From NCBI GenBank assembly GCA_965229335.1, contig OZ245874.1, positions 6,634,001-6,698,000 of the forward strand: a stretch of DNA of 64,000 bases, in the 5' to 3' direction. This document shows positions 50,115-58,504 of this stretch, piece by piece. Each line of letters starts with the position of its first letter. Positions within the stretch are counted from its first letter, which is position 1. Made by a program: the position numbers and the translations under genes. Origin of the DNA: JAFKFH01 sp017307375 (GTDB lineage Bacteria; Pseudomonadota; Alphaproteobacteria; Ferrovibrionales; Ferrovibrionaceae). The notes below the pieces were generated by a model that worked only from the letters and a program-made list of their open reading frames with translations, did not search any database and had not been told where the DNA came from.

Positions 50115-51005
50115 TCATTCCGCCTTGGTGCTGATACGTGCTCCGGGCGGCAAGACTTCGAGGCTGCGACGATCCAATTGCGCCAGCACCTCCTCGAAGC
50201 CGAGACGGCCTTGCCAGCCCAGGCCGTTCCCGGCCCGGCCCGAATCGTAGACACGATCGATGCTGCGCGGCAGGCGCCATCCCCGCCGGTCGAACGCGGC
50301 CGCAAGGTCCGGCGCGCGGCGCCTGATGACCGAAGCCGCGTCGGCCGCAAGTGCGTCACGGTCTTCCTGCGCGAAGGGAGTGGGCGCCGAGACGATGTAG
50401 CGCTGGAAATGCGCGCCGCCGTTCGACAAGGCGGCGGCGTGGGCGTCGGCGACGTCGCGCGCATCGATGCCACGATGCAGCCGGTAGGCGGCCATGACGT
50501 CGGCCGGCTCCGGGAAGCTCCGCGACATGCGCAGAATCCGCACGGCAAATGCCGCTCCCGCCAGTTCTTTCAGGACGTCTTCGGCTTCAAGCTTCGTCCG
50601 GTGATAGATGCTCCGCGGCCGAGGGGCCGTGTCTTCATCGATCCAGCTGCACGAACCGGCCGCAACGGCGTGCCCGTACAAGGCCGTCGTGCTGGTGAAG
50701 ACGAACCGTCTGATGCCGGCAGCGACCGCCTCGCCGGCGATGAGCCGGGTGCCCGCAACGTTGATGCGGCGAAACTCTTCGTCCGGAACAATGCCGACAT
50801 GGGGTGCATGCAGGGCAGCGGTGTGGATGACGGCATCGGCGTTTCGAAGAAGCGGGCGCAGCAGCACCTCGTCAGCGAAGTCGCCGACGACATGCGTCGT
50901 CGAAAAAGGCGACCGATCAATGCCGATGACCTCGTGCTGCCCACACAAGACGTTGAAGACGGCGCGGCCAATTCGCCCGGAGCTGCCGGTAAGAACGATG
51001 CGCAT
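50115..51005 (-). CDS. NAD-dependent epimerase/dehydratase family protein
   Basis: The product has 296 residues with an extended short-chain-dehydrogenase fold. The nucleotide loop is VLTGSSGRIGRAVF. The catalytic set is the Ser/Thr of FTSTTALYG and the YHRTK motif. The substrate-binding C-terminal half is typical of NDP-sugar epimerases or related reductases. It is a single gene, downstream of the tRNA gene. The substrate cannot be assigned. Confidence 0.9.
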   Translation of the reverse strand: MRIVLTGSSGRIGRAVFNVLCGQHEVIGIDRSPFSTTHVVGDFADEVLLRPLLRNADAVIHTAALHAPHVGIVPDEEFRRINVAGTRLIAGEAVAAGIRRFVFTSTTALYGHAVAAGSCSWIDEDTAPRPRSIYHRTKLEAEDVLKELAGAAFAVRILRMSRSFPEPADVMAAYRLHRGIDARDVADAHAAALSNGGAHFQRYIVSAPTPFAQEDRDALAADAASVIRRRAPDLAAAFDRRGWRLPRSIDRVYDSGRAGNGLGWQGRLGFEEVLAQLDRRSLEVLPPGARISTKAE

Positions 51006-51225
51006 GGGCGGCTTTCAACAGAGTCTATCGAGCGCGATGTGCCGGCAGAATAGACGGTAAGGCGCCCGACAGAAACCCTGCCGGGTTCGAACGCCGTTCA
51101 CCGTGTCCGGATTGACAGGATCGGGAGAATTTCGTCGCACCGTCACCCGGCCATGTCGCAGGCCGGTCGTCCAGGTCTTAGGTACGGGGTGTTAGCTGTC
51201 TGTCCGGTGCGGACAAAAGAGAGAA

Positions 51226-51315
<90 letters not shown>

Positions 51316-51380
51316 GCGGTAGGGTCTCGTTCGGGCCGGGGGTTAGTAGCCGAAACCCCCGAGGATGGCAACGACGAATT

Positions 51381-51677
51381 TCAGCGATAATACCCGGCCG
51401 GAATCGGGTCGGCGTAATAGACCGAGCGCGGGGTCGCCACCGTCAGGTAGGAGCCGGGCGGGCAATAGGCGGTGCCGTCCTCGCGGAACTTGACGGCCCG
51501 GGCGCGGGCCGGGTCCCACACCGCCTCGCGCTCGACCGCGCAATAGCAGTTCAGGGTCTGGCAGGCACCGGCGAGCTTGGCCTGCTGTTCGGGGCCGGGC
51601 GGCGGCACGCAGGCGGAGAGAACCGGGGCCAGCAGGGCGGCGGCGAGAAGCGGCAGGAGGCGGGGGGCGATCGACAT
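51381..51677 (-). CDS. small lipoprotein, 98 residues
   Basis: From the ATG at 51677, MSIAPRLLPLLAAALLAPVL leads to the lipobox LSAC, so Cys is lipidated. The mature part has several further cysteines (GACQTLNCYCAVE, AYCPPG) that could form disulfides, and ends in YYADPIPAGYYR. No family was recognised. It is transcribed divergently from the transketolase gene, with 155 bases between. Confidence 0.75.
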   Translation of the reverse strand: MSIAPRLLPLLAAALLAPVLSACVPPPGPEQQAKLAGACQTLNCYCAVEREAVWDPARARAVKFREDGTAYCPPGSYLTVATPRSVYYADPIPAGYYR

Positions 51678-51832
51678 GGCCGGGACGCTACCATTGCGGC
51701 CAAATTGCGGCAATCGTCGCGCCGCGCCCCCCGCCCCCGGATTCAAAAGTTGACCGCACCCCCGCGAGCGGCCATGTTGCGCCGCCACAAGGCTCGCCCA
51801 ATCCGCACAATAATCGACCGAGACCGTCAGCG

Positions 51833-53803
51833 ATGAGCAACGTCAGCCACAACGACATGGCAAACGCCATCCGCGCCCTGGCCATGGATGCCGTGCAAGC
51901 GGCCAATTCCGGCCATCCCGGCATGCCGATGGGCATGGCCGACGTCGCGACCGTCCTGTTCTCGAAGCATCTGAAGCATGCCCCGGCGCAGCCACACTGG
52001 CCCGACCGCGACCGCTTCGTGCTGTCGGCCGGCCACGGCTCGATGCTGCTCTACGCGCTGCTGCACCTGACCGGTTACGCCGACCTGACGCTCGACGAAC
52101 TGCGCAAGTTCCGCCAGCTCGGCTCGCGCACCGCCGGCCACCCGGAATTCGGCCACGCCGCCGGCATCGAGACCACCACCGGCCCGCTGGGCCAGGGCCT
52201 GGCCACCGCCGTCGGCATGGCGCTGGCCGAGCGGGTGCTGAACGCCCGCTACGGCGATGCCCTGGTCGATCACCGGACCTGGGTGATCGCCGGCGACGGC
52301 TGCCTGATGGAAGGCATCAGCCACGAGGCGATCTCGCTGGCCGGCCATCTGAAGCTCAACAAGCTGATCGTGCTGTTCGACGACAACCAGATCTCGATCG
52401 ACGGCCCGGTCGACCTGACCTGCAACGACGACCAGATCGCCCGCTTCGCCGCCTCCGGCTGGGCGACGCGCAGCGTCGACGGCCATGATGCCGCCGCGAT
52501 CGACGCGGCGCTGGCCTGGGCCAAGACCCAGGACCGCCCGGTGCTGGTCGCCTGCCGCACCGTCATCGGCTATGGCGCCCCGACCAAGGCCGGCACCGCC
52601 GCCACCCACGGCTCGCCGCTGGGCCCCGACGAGATCAAGGGCGCGCGCGAAAAGCTCGGCTGGGCCCACGCCCCGTTCGAGATTCCGGCCGAGATCCGCG
52701 CCGCCTGGGCCGCCACCGCGGCCGCCGGCACCGCGGCCGCCAAGGATTGGGAAGCGCGGCTCGCCGCCTCGGCCGATGCCGCCGAGTTCGACCGCGTCAC
52801 CGCGGGCAGCCTGCCCGCCGGCTACGAGGCCGCCTTCGCCGCCTACAAGGCCAAGCTCGTCGCCGACAAGCCGAAATGGGCGACGCGCAAGTCGTCGCAG
52901 ATGGCGCTGGAGGCGATCAACCCGGCGGTGCCCGAAACCCTCGGCGGTTCGGCCGACCTGACCGGGTCGAACAATACCCGCACCGCCGGCTGGAAGCCGG
53001 TCGGCCCCGGCGCCTACGGCCAGCGCTATGTCCATTACGGCGTGCGCGAACATGCGATGGCCGCGGCGATGAACGGCATCGCGCTGCACAAGGGGCTGAT
53101 CCCCTATGGCGGCACGTTCCTCGTGTTCTCCGACTATTCGCGGCCGGCGATCCGGCTGGGCGCGCTGATGGGCCAGCGCGTGATCCACGTGATGACCCAT
53201 GATTCGATCGGCCTGGGCGAGGATGGCCCGACCCATCAGCCGGTCGAGCACATGGCCGCGCTGCGCGCCATTCCGAACCTGCTGGTCTTCCGCCCGGCCG
53301 ACGCGGTCGAGACCGCCGAGGCCTGGGACGTCGCCCTGCGCCAGGACAGCCGGCCGTCGCTGCTGGCGCTGACCCGGCAGGACCTGCCGGCGGTGCGGCT
53401 GGAGGATGGCCCGAACCTGGTCGCCCGCGGCGGCTACGAACTGCGCGCCGCCGACGGGCAGGCCCGCGTCACCCTCTTGGCCACCGGCTCGGAAATCGCC
53501 ATCGCGCTCGAGGCGCGCGACCTGCTGCAGGCCGGCGGCGTGCCGACCCGCGTGGTCTCGATGCCGTGCTTCGAGCTGTTCGACGAGCAGCCGGAAGCCT
53601 ACCGCGCCGAGGTCCTGGGCCCCGGCACGGTCAAGGTGGCGGTCGAGGCGGCGATCCGCCAGGGCTGGGACGCCTATATCGGCACCGAAGGCGGCTTCGT
53701 CGGCATGACCGGCTTCGGCGCCTCGGGACCCTTCCAGGAACTCTACAAGCATTTCGGGATTACGCCGGAAGCGGTAGCGGAGGCCGCGCGCCGCCGCCTC
53801 TGA
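51833..53803 (+). CDS. tkt: transketolase
   Basis: The product has 656 residues, the usual length. The thiamine-diphosphate site is shown by VIAGDGCLMEGISHEA and DDNQISIDG, and the N-terminal HPGMPMGMADV block is conserved. The pyrimidine domain has YGGTFLVFSDYSRPAIRL and DSIGLGEDGPTHQPVEHMA. It transfers two-carbon units in the non-oxidative pentose phosphate pathway or Calvin cycle. No other pathway gene lies beside it. Confidence 0.97.
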   Translation: MSNVSHNDMANAIRALAMDAVQAANSGHPGMPMGMADVATVLFSKHLKHAPAQPHWPDRDRFVLSAGHGSMLLYALLHLTGYADLTLDELRKFRQLGSRTAGHPEFGHAAGIETTTGPLGQGLATAVGMALAERVLNARYGDALVDHRTWVIAGDGCLMEGISHEAISLAGHLKLNKLIVLFDDNQISIDGPVDLTCNDDQIARFAASGWATRSVDGHDAAAIDAALAWAKTQDRPVLVACRTVIGYGAPTKAGTAATHGSPLGPDEIKGAREKLGWAHAPFEIPAEIRAAWAATAAAGTAAAKDWEARLAASADAAEFDRVTAGSLPAGYEAAFAAYKAKLVADKPKWATRKSSQMALEAINPAVPETLGGSADLTGSNNTRTAGWKPVGPGAYGQRYVHYGVREHAMAAAMNGIALHKGLIPYGGTFLVFSDYSRPAIRLGALMGQRVIHVMTHDSIGLGEDGPTHQPVEHMAALRAIPNLLVFRPADAVETAEAWDVALRQDSRPSLLALTRQDLPAVRLEDGPNLVARGGYELRAADGQARVTLLATGSEIAIALEARDLLQAGGVPTRVVSMPCFELFDEQPEAYRAEVLGPGTVKVAVEAAIRQGWDAYIGTEGGFVGMTGFGASGPFQELYKHFGITPEAVAEAARRRL

Positions 53804-53919
53804 GCGGTTTCAGGCGACTGACACGACCGGACATCTGGCAGGGCGGGGGCCGAGCCACTATCTTATTGGCGCCCGATTCGCATGGTCGGATCGGGCCCAT
53901 GCCGAAAAGGGAGACCGCC

Positions 53920-55125
53920 ATGAGCCTGACCCGTACCCTCGTCGCCGCCACCGTCGCCGCGTCGCTTGCGCTGGCCCCGGCCCTGGCGGAGGCCCGCGCC
54001 GGGTCCAAGTCCTCGGGCGGCAGCAAGGGGTCGAAGACGACGACCACCGCGCCGTCGACGACCTATCCGTCGAACAACCTGTCGGGTTCGAGCAGCGGGT
54101 CGACCTCGTCGACCCCGGTCTATCCGACGCCGCAGAAGGCGCCGCAATCGGCGGTTTCCGGCGGGCAGGCCCTGCCGCCGCCCAGCTCGACCACGACCAA
54201 TTCGTCGATCAACCCGCAGGGCGCGACGACCGCGGCGCCCTCCACCGCGGCACCGGCCACCAGCGCGGCGCCGTCGACCGCCGGCACCACCAGCACCGCG
54301 GCCGGCGCGATGGGCGCGCCGCGGGTGGGCACACCCGCGACCCCGGCGCCCGCCGCCCAGCCGTCGTTCATGCAGCGCAACCCGCTGCTGACCGGCATCG
54401 CCGGCGGCCTGCTCGGCGCCACCATCGCCAACAGCCTGTTCGGCAACCATGCCGAGGCCGCCCCGGCCCAGGGCACGGAGACCGGCTCGCTGATCGGCAC
54501 CGTGCTGAAATGGGCGCTGATCCTGGGCGCGGTCGCCTTGGTCGTCTCGATGTTCCGCCGGCTGATGCGCCCGGCCGTCAACGGCCCGGCCGAGCCGAGC
54601 TTTCGCATGGGTCCCCCGTCGGCCAACCCGGGCGAGCCGCGCATCGCGGTCCCCCAGGCCGGGGCGGCCGCCGCGGCGCCGCCGGTGACCGACATCGCCA
54701 AGCGCATCGCCGGCCCGGACTATGACGCCTTCACCCAGATCCTGACCGGCCTGCAGAACGCCTGGAGCGCCGGCGACATCGGCGCGATGGCGCGCTGGGC
54801 GACGCCGGAGATGCAGCGCTTCTTCGCCGCCGAGCTGTCGCGCAACGAGGCGCGCGGCTTCGTCAACCACATCGAGGATGTCGAGCTGGTGGCCGGCGAC
54901 GTGGTCGAGGCCTGGAGCGAGGGGCATACCGAGTTCTGCACCGCCCGCGTCACCTTCGCGGCCCGCGACTACGACGTCGCCATCGGCAAGCAGCGCGGCG
55001 AGCCCGGCTGGATCGTCGACGGCGACCCGAACCGCAAGGTCGAGGCGACCGAGATCTGGACCTTCGCCCGCCAGCCCGGCCAGGCCTGGCAGCTGTCGGC
55101 GATCGAACAGACCGAGACGGTCTGA
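53920..55125 (+). CDS. Tim44-like domain membrane protein
   Basis: The product has 401 residues from the ATG at 53920, after AAAAGGGAG. A signal or anchor (LVAATVAASLALAPALAEAR) precedes about 130 residues of Ser/Thr/Pro/Ala-rich low complexity. A membrane segment (LIGTVLKWALILGAVALVVS) follows, then a C-terminal Tim44-like domain with DYDAFTQILTGLQNAWSAGD and WATPEMQRFFAAELSRN. Bacterial Tim44-like proteins are inner-membrane proteins of uncertain role. It is followed 20 bases later by the glycosyltransferase gene. Confidence 0.9.
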   Translation: MSLTRTLVAATVAASLALAPALAEARAGSKSSGGSKGSKTTTTAPSTTYPSNNLSGSSSGSTSSTPVYPTPQKAPQSAVSGGQALPPPSSTTTNSSINPQGATTAAPSTAAPATSAAPSTAGTTSTAAGAMGAPRVGTPATPAPAAQPSFMQRNPLLTGIAGGLLGATIANSLFGNHAEAAPAQGTETGSLIGTVLKWALILGAVALVVSMFRRLMRPAVNGPAEPSFRMGPPSANPGEPRIAVPQAGAAAAAPPVTDIAKRIAGPDYDAFTQILTGLQNAWSAGDIGAMARWATPEMQRFFAAELSRNEARGFVNHIEDVELVAGDVVEAWSEGHTEFCTARVTFAARDYDVAIGKQRGEPGWIVDGDPNRKVEATEIWTFARQPGQAWQLSAIEQTETV

Positions 55126-55145
55126 GCGGAGATCAAGCCGGCGGC

Positions 55146-56534
55146 ATGGACGCGACAGCGAACTACGCCGCCGGCATCGACGCCTACCGCCGTGGCGACA
55201 CCGCCACGGCCGAGCGGCATCTGCGCCAGGCCCTGGCCGCCCGCCCGGCCTATCCCGAGGCGCTGAACGCCCTGGGGGTGATCGCCACCCACCATGGCCG
55301 GCCGCGCCCGGCCCGCCAGCTGATGCGCCTGGCCCTGGCGGTCGATCCCGGCTTTGCCGCCGCGATCATGAATTTCGGCCTTGCCCATACCGCCGAGGAC
55401 GATGCGGAAGGCGCCCTGCCCTGGCTGATCCGCGCGGTGCTGCTGGCCCCGCACCACGCCCCCGCCTGGAACAACCTGGGCCTCGCCTTCAACGCGCTGC
55501 ACCGCCCGGAAGCGGCGGTCGGTGCCTATCGCATGGCGCTGGAACTGCAGGCCCTGCCGGAAGCGCGCGTCGGCCTGGCCGAGGCGCTGACGGCGGCCGG
55601 CCAGTTCGGCGAGGCCGCCGAGCTCCTCGGCACGCTGATCGCCGACGAACGCGACGCGACCCGCCGCCGCCGCGCGGTCGCCACCCTCTTGGCCCTGCGG
55701 GTCAAGCGCGACGGCCCCCATCCGCTGCCGCCCGCGCAGGCCGCGACGCGAAACGCACCGGCCATCTCGATCGTCACCTGCTCGATCAAGCCGGAGCGCT
55801 TTGCCGCGCTGAAGGACACCTATGGCCGGGTGCTGCGCGGCCTCGACCACGAGGTGGTCGGCATCCACGACGCCCGTTCGCTGTGCGAAGGCTACAATCG
55901 CGGCCTGGCCCAAGCGCGCGGCGACATCATCGTGTTCAGCCACGACGATATCGAGATCGCCGAGCCCGCCTTCGCCGACCGGCTGCTGGCGGCGCTCGAC
56001 CGCTTCGACCTGGTCGGCGTGGCCGGCTCCACCCGCTGCAGCGGCGAGACCTGGGGCCATGCCGGGCCGCCGAACCTGGCCGGGCGGATCACCCAGTACG
56101 ATGCCGCGGCCGGCAAGTGGTCGGTGCATGCCTTCGGCGGCGGGTGGCCGCATACCGCCGATATCCAGTGCCTCGACGGCGTCTTCCTCGCCTGCCGCCG
56201 CACCCTGCTCGCGCGGCAGCGCTTCGACGAGACGACCTTCGACGACTTCCACCTCTACGATCTCGATTTTTCCTATGCCGCCCACTTGGCGGGGTTCCGC
56301 GTCGGGGTTGCCGCCGATCTCGGCATCATCCACTGGAGCCACGGGCGGCTGGACCAGCGCTGGCGCGTCCAGGCCGACCGGTTCCTGGCCAAGTACCGGG
56401 GCCGGCTGGCCGATCCCGGGCCGCGCCGGCCCGATCTGGCCTGGCCGGCGGTCGATTTCGCCGCCGCCGGCGACGCGCAGGCCTATTCGGCCGCGCTGGC
56501 CGGCCACCTCGCCGGCTACGGCATCACGGGCTGA
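55146..56534 (+). CDS. TPR-repeat protein fused to a GT2-type glycosyltransferase
   Basis: The product has 462 residues. Residues to about 185 make tetratricopeptide repeats (AYRRGDTATAERHLRQALAA, AWNNLGLAFNALHRPEAAVG). From about 205 a glycosyltransferase-2-like domain begins with ISIVTCSIKPERFAALKD and has the DxD-like VFSHDDIEI. Further on are FGGGWPHTADIQCLDGVFLA and a DFHLYDLDFSYAAHLAG motif, as in the StrF-like GT2_5 group. It probably modifies a protein or surface glycan; donor and acceptor are unknown. Confidence 0.88.
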   Translation: MDATANYAAGIDAYRRGDTATAERHLRQALAARPAYPEALNALGVIATHHGRPRPARQLMRLALAVDPGFAAAIMNFGLAHTAEDDAEGALPWLIRAVLLAPHHAPAWNNLGLAFNALHRPEAAVGAYRMALELQALPEARVGLAEALTAAGQFGEAAELLGTLIADERDATRRRRAVATLLALRVKRDGPHPLPPAQAATRNAPAISIVTCSIKPERFAALKDTYGRVLRGLDHEVVGIHDARSLCEGYNRGLAQARGDIIVFSHDDIEIAEPAFADRLLAALDRFDLVGVAGSTRCSGETWGHAGPPNLAGRITQYDAAAGKWSVHAFGGGWPHTADIQCLDGVFLACRRTLLARQRFDETTFDDFHLYDLDFSYAAHLAGFRVGVAADLGIIHWSHGRLDQRWRVQADRFLAKYRGRLADPGPRRPDLAWPAVDFAAAGDAQAYSAALAGHLAGYGITG

Positions 56535-56883
56535 TCCGGGTGCACTGCGCCTGATCCGGCAGGATCTGGGCGCAGGCCATGTTGCTGGTGGTGTGGAAGG
56601 TGCCGTCGCTCATCCGCCGGATGCCGATGCCGTTGGAAAATTCGAGCCAGCCGAACGAATCGAACCGGCCGGTGATGCCGTTGGAAAAACCCAGCGCGAC
56701 GCCGTCGGCCGCCTTCTTCAGGGTCACCGCGCCGTCGTCGAAGGCGAAGCGCCCGTCGGCCAGCAGCCGGGCGGCATGGCCGTTCGAGCAGGTCACCGCG
56801 TTCTCGCCCGCCGCCTTGCAGTCGAACGGCTGGTCGAGGCGATAGAGCGCCAGGATGTAGATCACCAGTTCCAGCAGCAACAT
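56524..56883 (-). CDS. FSNG-repeat unknown protein, paralogue 1
   Basis: The product has 119 residues from the ATG at 56883. A short hydrophobic N-terminus (LLLELVIYILALYRL) anchors or exports it. The body carries two FSNG-containing turns: FSNGITGRFDSFGWLEFSNG, continuing as IGIRRMSDG. Four cysteines (FDCKA, VTCSN, MACAQ, AQCTR) may pair. It is clearly related to the protein at 57572, also in this operon. I recognise no named family. It is the last gene of the five-gene minus-strand operon; its tail overlaps the end of the convergent glycosyltransferase gene. Confidence 0.82.
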   Translation of the reverse strand: MLLLELVIYILALYRLDQPFDCKAAGENAVTCSNGHAARLLADGRFAFDDGAVTLKKAADGVALGFSNGITGRFDSFGWLEFSNGIGIRRMSDGTFHTTSNMACAQILPDQAQCTRISP

Positions 56884-56888
56884 CGGCT

Positions 56889-57077
56889 TCACCCTTTCCG
56901 TTCGGCGCGCAGGGCGGCGAGGCATTCGGGACACAGGCAGCGCGCGCCCTCGTCGTCCGGCTTCGGCAGGGCGACGTCGTGCGGCAGGTCCATGCACCAG
57001 CAGCCACCGGCCGGGCGGCAGCCGAATTCGGCGCCGCAGCGTTGGCAGACCAGCAGTGTCGCAACCGTCTCAGTCAT
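56889..57077 (-). CDS. CWC-type cysteine-rich small protein
   Basis: The product has 62 residues. CQRCGAEFGCRPAGGCWC, followed later by CLCPEC, is the Cys_rich_CWC pattern, probably a zinc-binding fold. The start overlaps the stop of the DNA glycosylase gene by eight bases, and the stop is five bases before the next start. Coupled translation with the glycosylase is likely. The family's function is unknown. Confidence 0.87.
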   Translation of the reverse strand: MTETVATLLVCQRCGAEFGCRPAGGCWCMDLPHDVALPKPDDEGARCLCPECLAALRAERKG

Positions 57078-57564
57078 CGAGGACATGGCCGAGCGCATCC
57101 TGCCACGCCCGGCGCTTGGCGTCATAGCCGAGCGTATGCGCCGGGCTCGACGACGGCAGGACGACATGGCGAACGCCCGGCGGCAGCAGGCGGGCGCCCG
57201 AGCCGGCCTTCAGGCCGTTGAAGGCGACCAGCCGAAGTCCGGGCAGGCGGGCGCAGAGCCCGGCGAGGTCGTTGGGGCGGCCGTCGCGGATCGCGGCATC
57301 GAGGCTGCCCTGCCGCACCGCCTCGGCATAGATGTCCCAGAGGCCGACGCGGCGCGCGGCCAGGCGGGCGAGGCGGTCGGCATAGTCCAGTCCGGCGATG
57401 TCCTCGCCCAGCACCGCGCCGATCAGCCGCCAGAACTGGTTGCGGGGATGGGCGTAATACCGCCCCTCGGCCAGCGAGCGATCGCCCGGCAGCGAGCCGA
57501 GCACGAGCAGGCGGGCATCGGCGGGGATGACGCCGGGCAGGCCGGCGCGGGACAGGATCGACAA
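57070..57564 (-). CDS. DNA-deoxyinosine (hypoxanthine) glycosylase, Mug/UDG superfamily
   Basis: The product has 164 residues from a TTG at 57564, seven bases after the previous stop. No ATG or GTG fits before homology begins at ARLLVLGSLPGD. Diagnostic blocks are YYAHPRNQFWRLIGAVLG, VGLWDIYAEAVRQGSLD, RPNDL, LRLVAFNGLKA and LPSSSPAHTLG. This matches the hypoxanthine-DNA glycosylase group (UDG family 6), which removes deaminated adenine or related bases from DNA. It sits inside an operon of otherwise uncharacterised small genes. Confidence 0.87.
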   Translation of the reverse strand: MSILSRAGLPGVIPADARLLVLGSLPGDRSLAEGRYYAHPRNQFWRLIGAVLGEDIAGLDYADRLARLAARRVGLWDIYAEAVRQGSLDAAIRDGRPNDLAGLCARLPGLRLVAFNGLKAGSGARLLPPGVRHVVLPSSSPAHTLGYDAKRRAWQDALGHVLDD

Positions 57565-57571
57565 GACGGGG

Positions 57572-57919
57572 TCAGCTGCGCACGCAGCGCACAGCCTTGT
57601 CGCCTTGCGGCGTGCAGGACAGCTTGGTCGAGGCGGCGAATTCCTTCTCGCCCAGCCGGCGGATGCCCATGCCGTTGGAGAACCGCACCCAGCCGAACGA
57701 ATCAAAGCGGCCGGTGACGCCGTTGGAGAAGGTCACCTCGCCATCCTTGCGCTTCTCGACCTTGACCTTGTTGTCGATCGTCAGCGTCTCGCCGGCACCG
57801 AAGGTGGCGCTGTGGCCATGGCTGCAGACCACGACGGTCGGGGCGGAACGCTCGCAGACGAACGGATTTTCGGCCGTCGTGACCACCAGGATGAACAACG
57901 TCGCCTCCAGCAGCGTCAT
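57572..57919 (-). CDS. FSNG-repeat unknown protein, paralogue 2
   Basis: The product has 115 residues. A hydrophobic N-terminus (TLLEATLFILVVTTA) is followed by a domain with FSNGVTGRFDSFGWVRFSNG, continuing as MGIRRLGEK, nearly the same as in the protein at 56524. Cysteines at FVCER, VVCSH, LSCTP and VRCVR match the paralogue's spacing in outline. It overlaps the upstream membrane-protein gene by four bases (ATGA) and lies seven bases before the glycosylase start. Function unknown. Confidence 0.82.
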   Translation of the reverse strand: MTLLEATLFILVVTTAENPFVCERSAPTVVVCSHGHSATFGAGETLTIDNKVKVEKRKDGEVTFSNGVTGRFDSFGWVRFSNGMGIRRLGEKEFAASTKLSCTPQGDKAVRCVRS

Positions 57920-58311
57920 GCCGGCATGACCTCCTCCTCGTCCTCGTCGTCATGCGGCCGCGGCCGCTTCTCCTTGGCCTTGGCCGCCGCGGCCTTCTTG
58001 TCGTCTCGATTCTTCTGCGCCGCCTTGGCCGAACCGGTGCCGCTGCGATAGCCGGGAAACACCGCGAGCCACCCCGGCGGCACGAAGCCGACCCAGAAGG
58101 CATAGACCCCGATCATGCCCAGCATGGTCAGCAGGAAGCGGAAGAACAGCACCGACCAGAATTCGACCGGCGACGCCATCGCCAGATAGGGATCGGTCGA
58201 ATAGGCCACCACCGTCATCGTCGCCGCGATCACGAACAGCGGCGCGCGCGCGCCGTTGATTTCGCGCCGGTCGAGTTCCTTACGCCAATCGCTCTGCGTC
58301 GTGAAGGTCAT
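57916..58311 (-). CDS. small membrane protein with charged tail, 131 residues
   Basis: From the ATG at 58311 two hydrophobic segments are visible (PLFVIAATMTVVAYS and FFRFLLTMLGMIGVYAFWVG), then a Lys/Ala- and Asp/Glu-rich tail (KAKEKRPRPHDDEDEEE). An alternative ATG at 58341 has no ribosome site. No family was recognised. It heads the five-gene operon with the FSNG proteins, glycosylase and CWC protein, and is divergent from the rodZ-like gene. Confidence 0.72.
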   Translation of the reverse strand: MTFTTQSDWRKELDRREINGARAPLFVIAATMTVVAYSTDPYLAMASPVEFWSVLFFRFLLTMLGMIGVYAFWVGFVPPGWLAVFPGYRSGTGSAKAAQKNRDDKKAAAAKAKEKRPRPHDDEDEEEVMPA

Positions 58312-58337
58312 GCCAGGACTTGCAGCCCGCCTCGTTT

Positions 58338-58354
58338 GCATTACGCTAGCATTA
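58338..58354. promoter_or_regulatory. GCATTA direct repeat with 11-base phasing
   Basis: GCATTA occurs at 58338-58343 and 58349-58354, one helical turn apart. It lies in the gap between the five-gene operon and the divergent rodZ-like gene. It could bind a dimeric activator or form part of the operon promoter. Evidence is by position only. Confidence 0.3.
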
Positions 58355-58504
58355 AAGTCATGGGCCGGGCAGTCGAATCAGCCGAATCCAGCGTTTCCGG
58401 CCCGGAGACGGTTGCGGTCGGAGGCGCTTTCTGTTTCATTACCGGCCCGATTTGACCCCAGGTATGTGAGGGCCGGCCCGGCGCCGGCGCGTGGCTTTCC
58501 CGCG

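Noticed and set aside
51083..51092. GGGTTCGAAC, a T-loop-like string near the tRNA gene
   Set aside because: No paired acceptor or T stem surrounds it, so it is not a tRNA remnant or attachment site that I can support.
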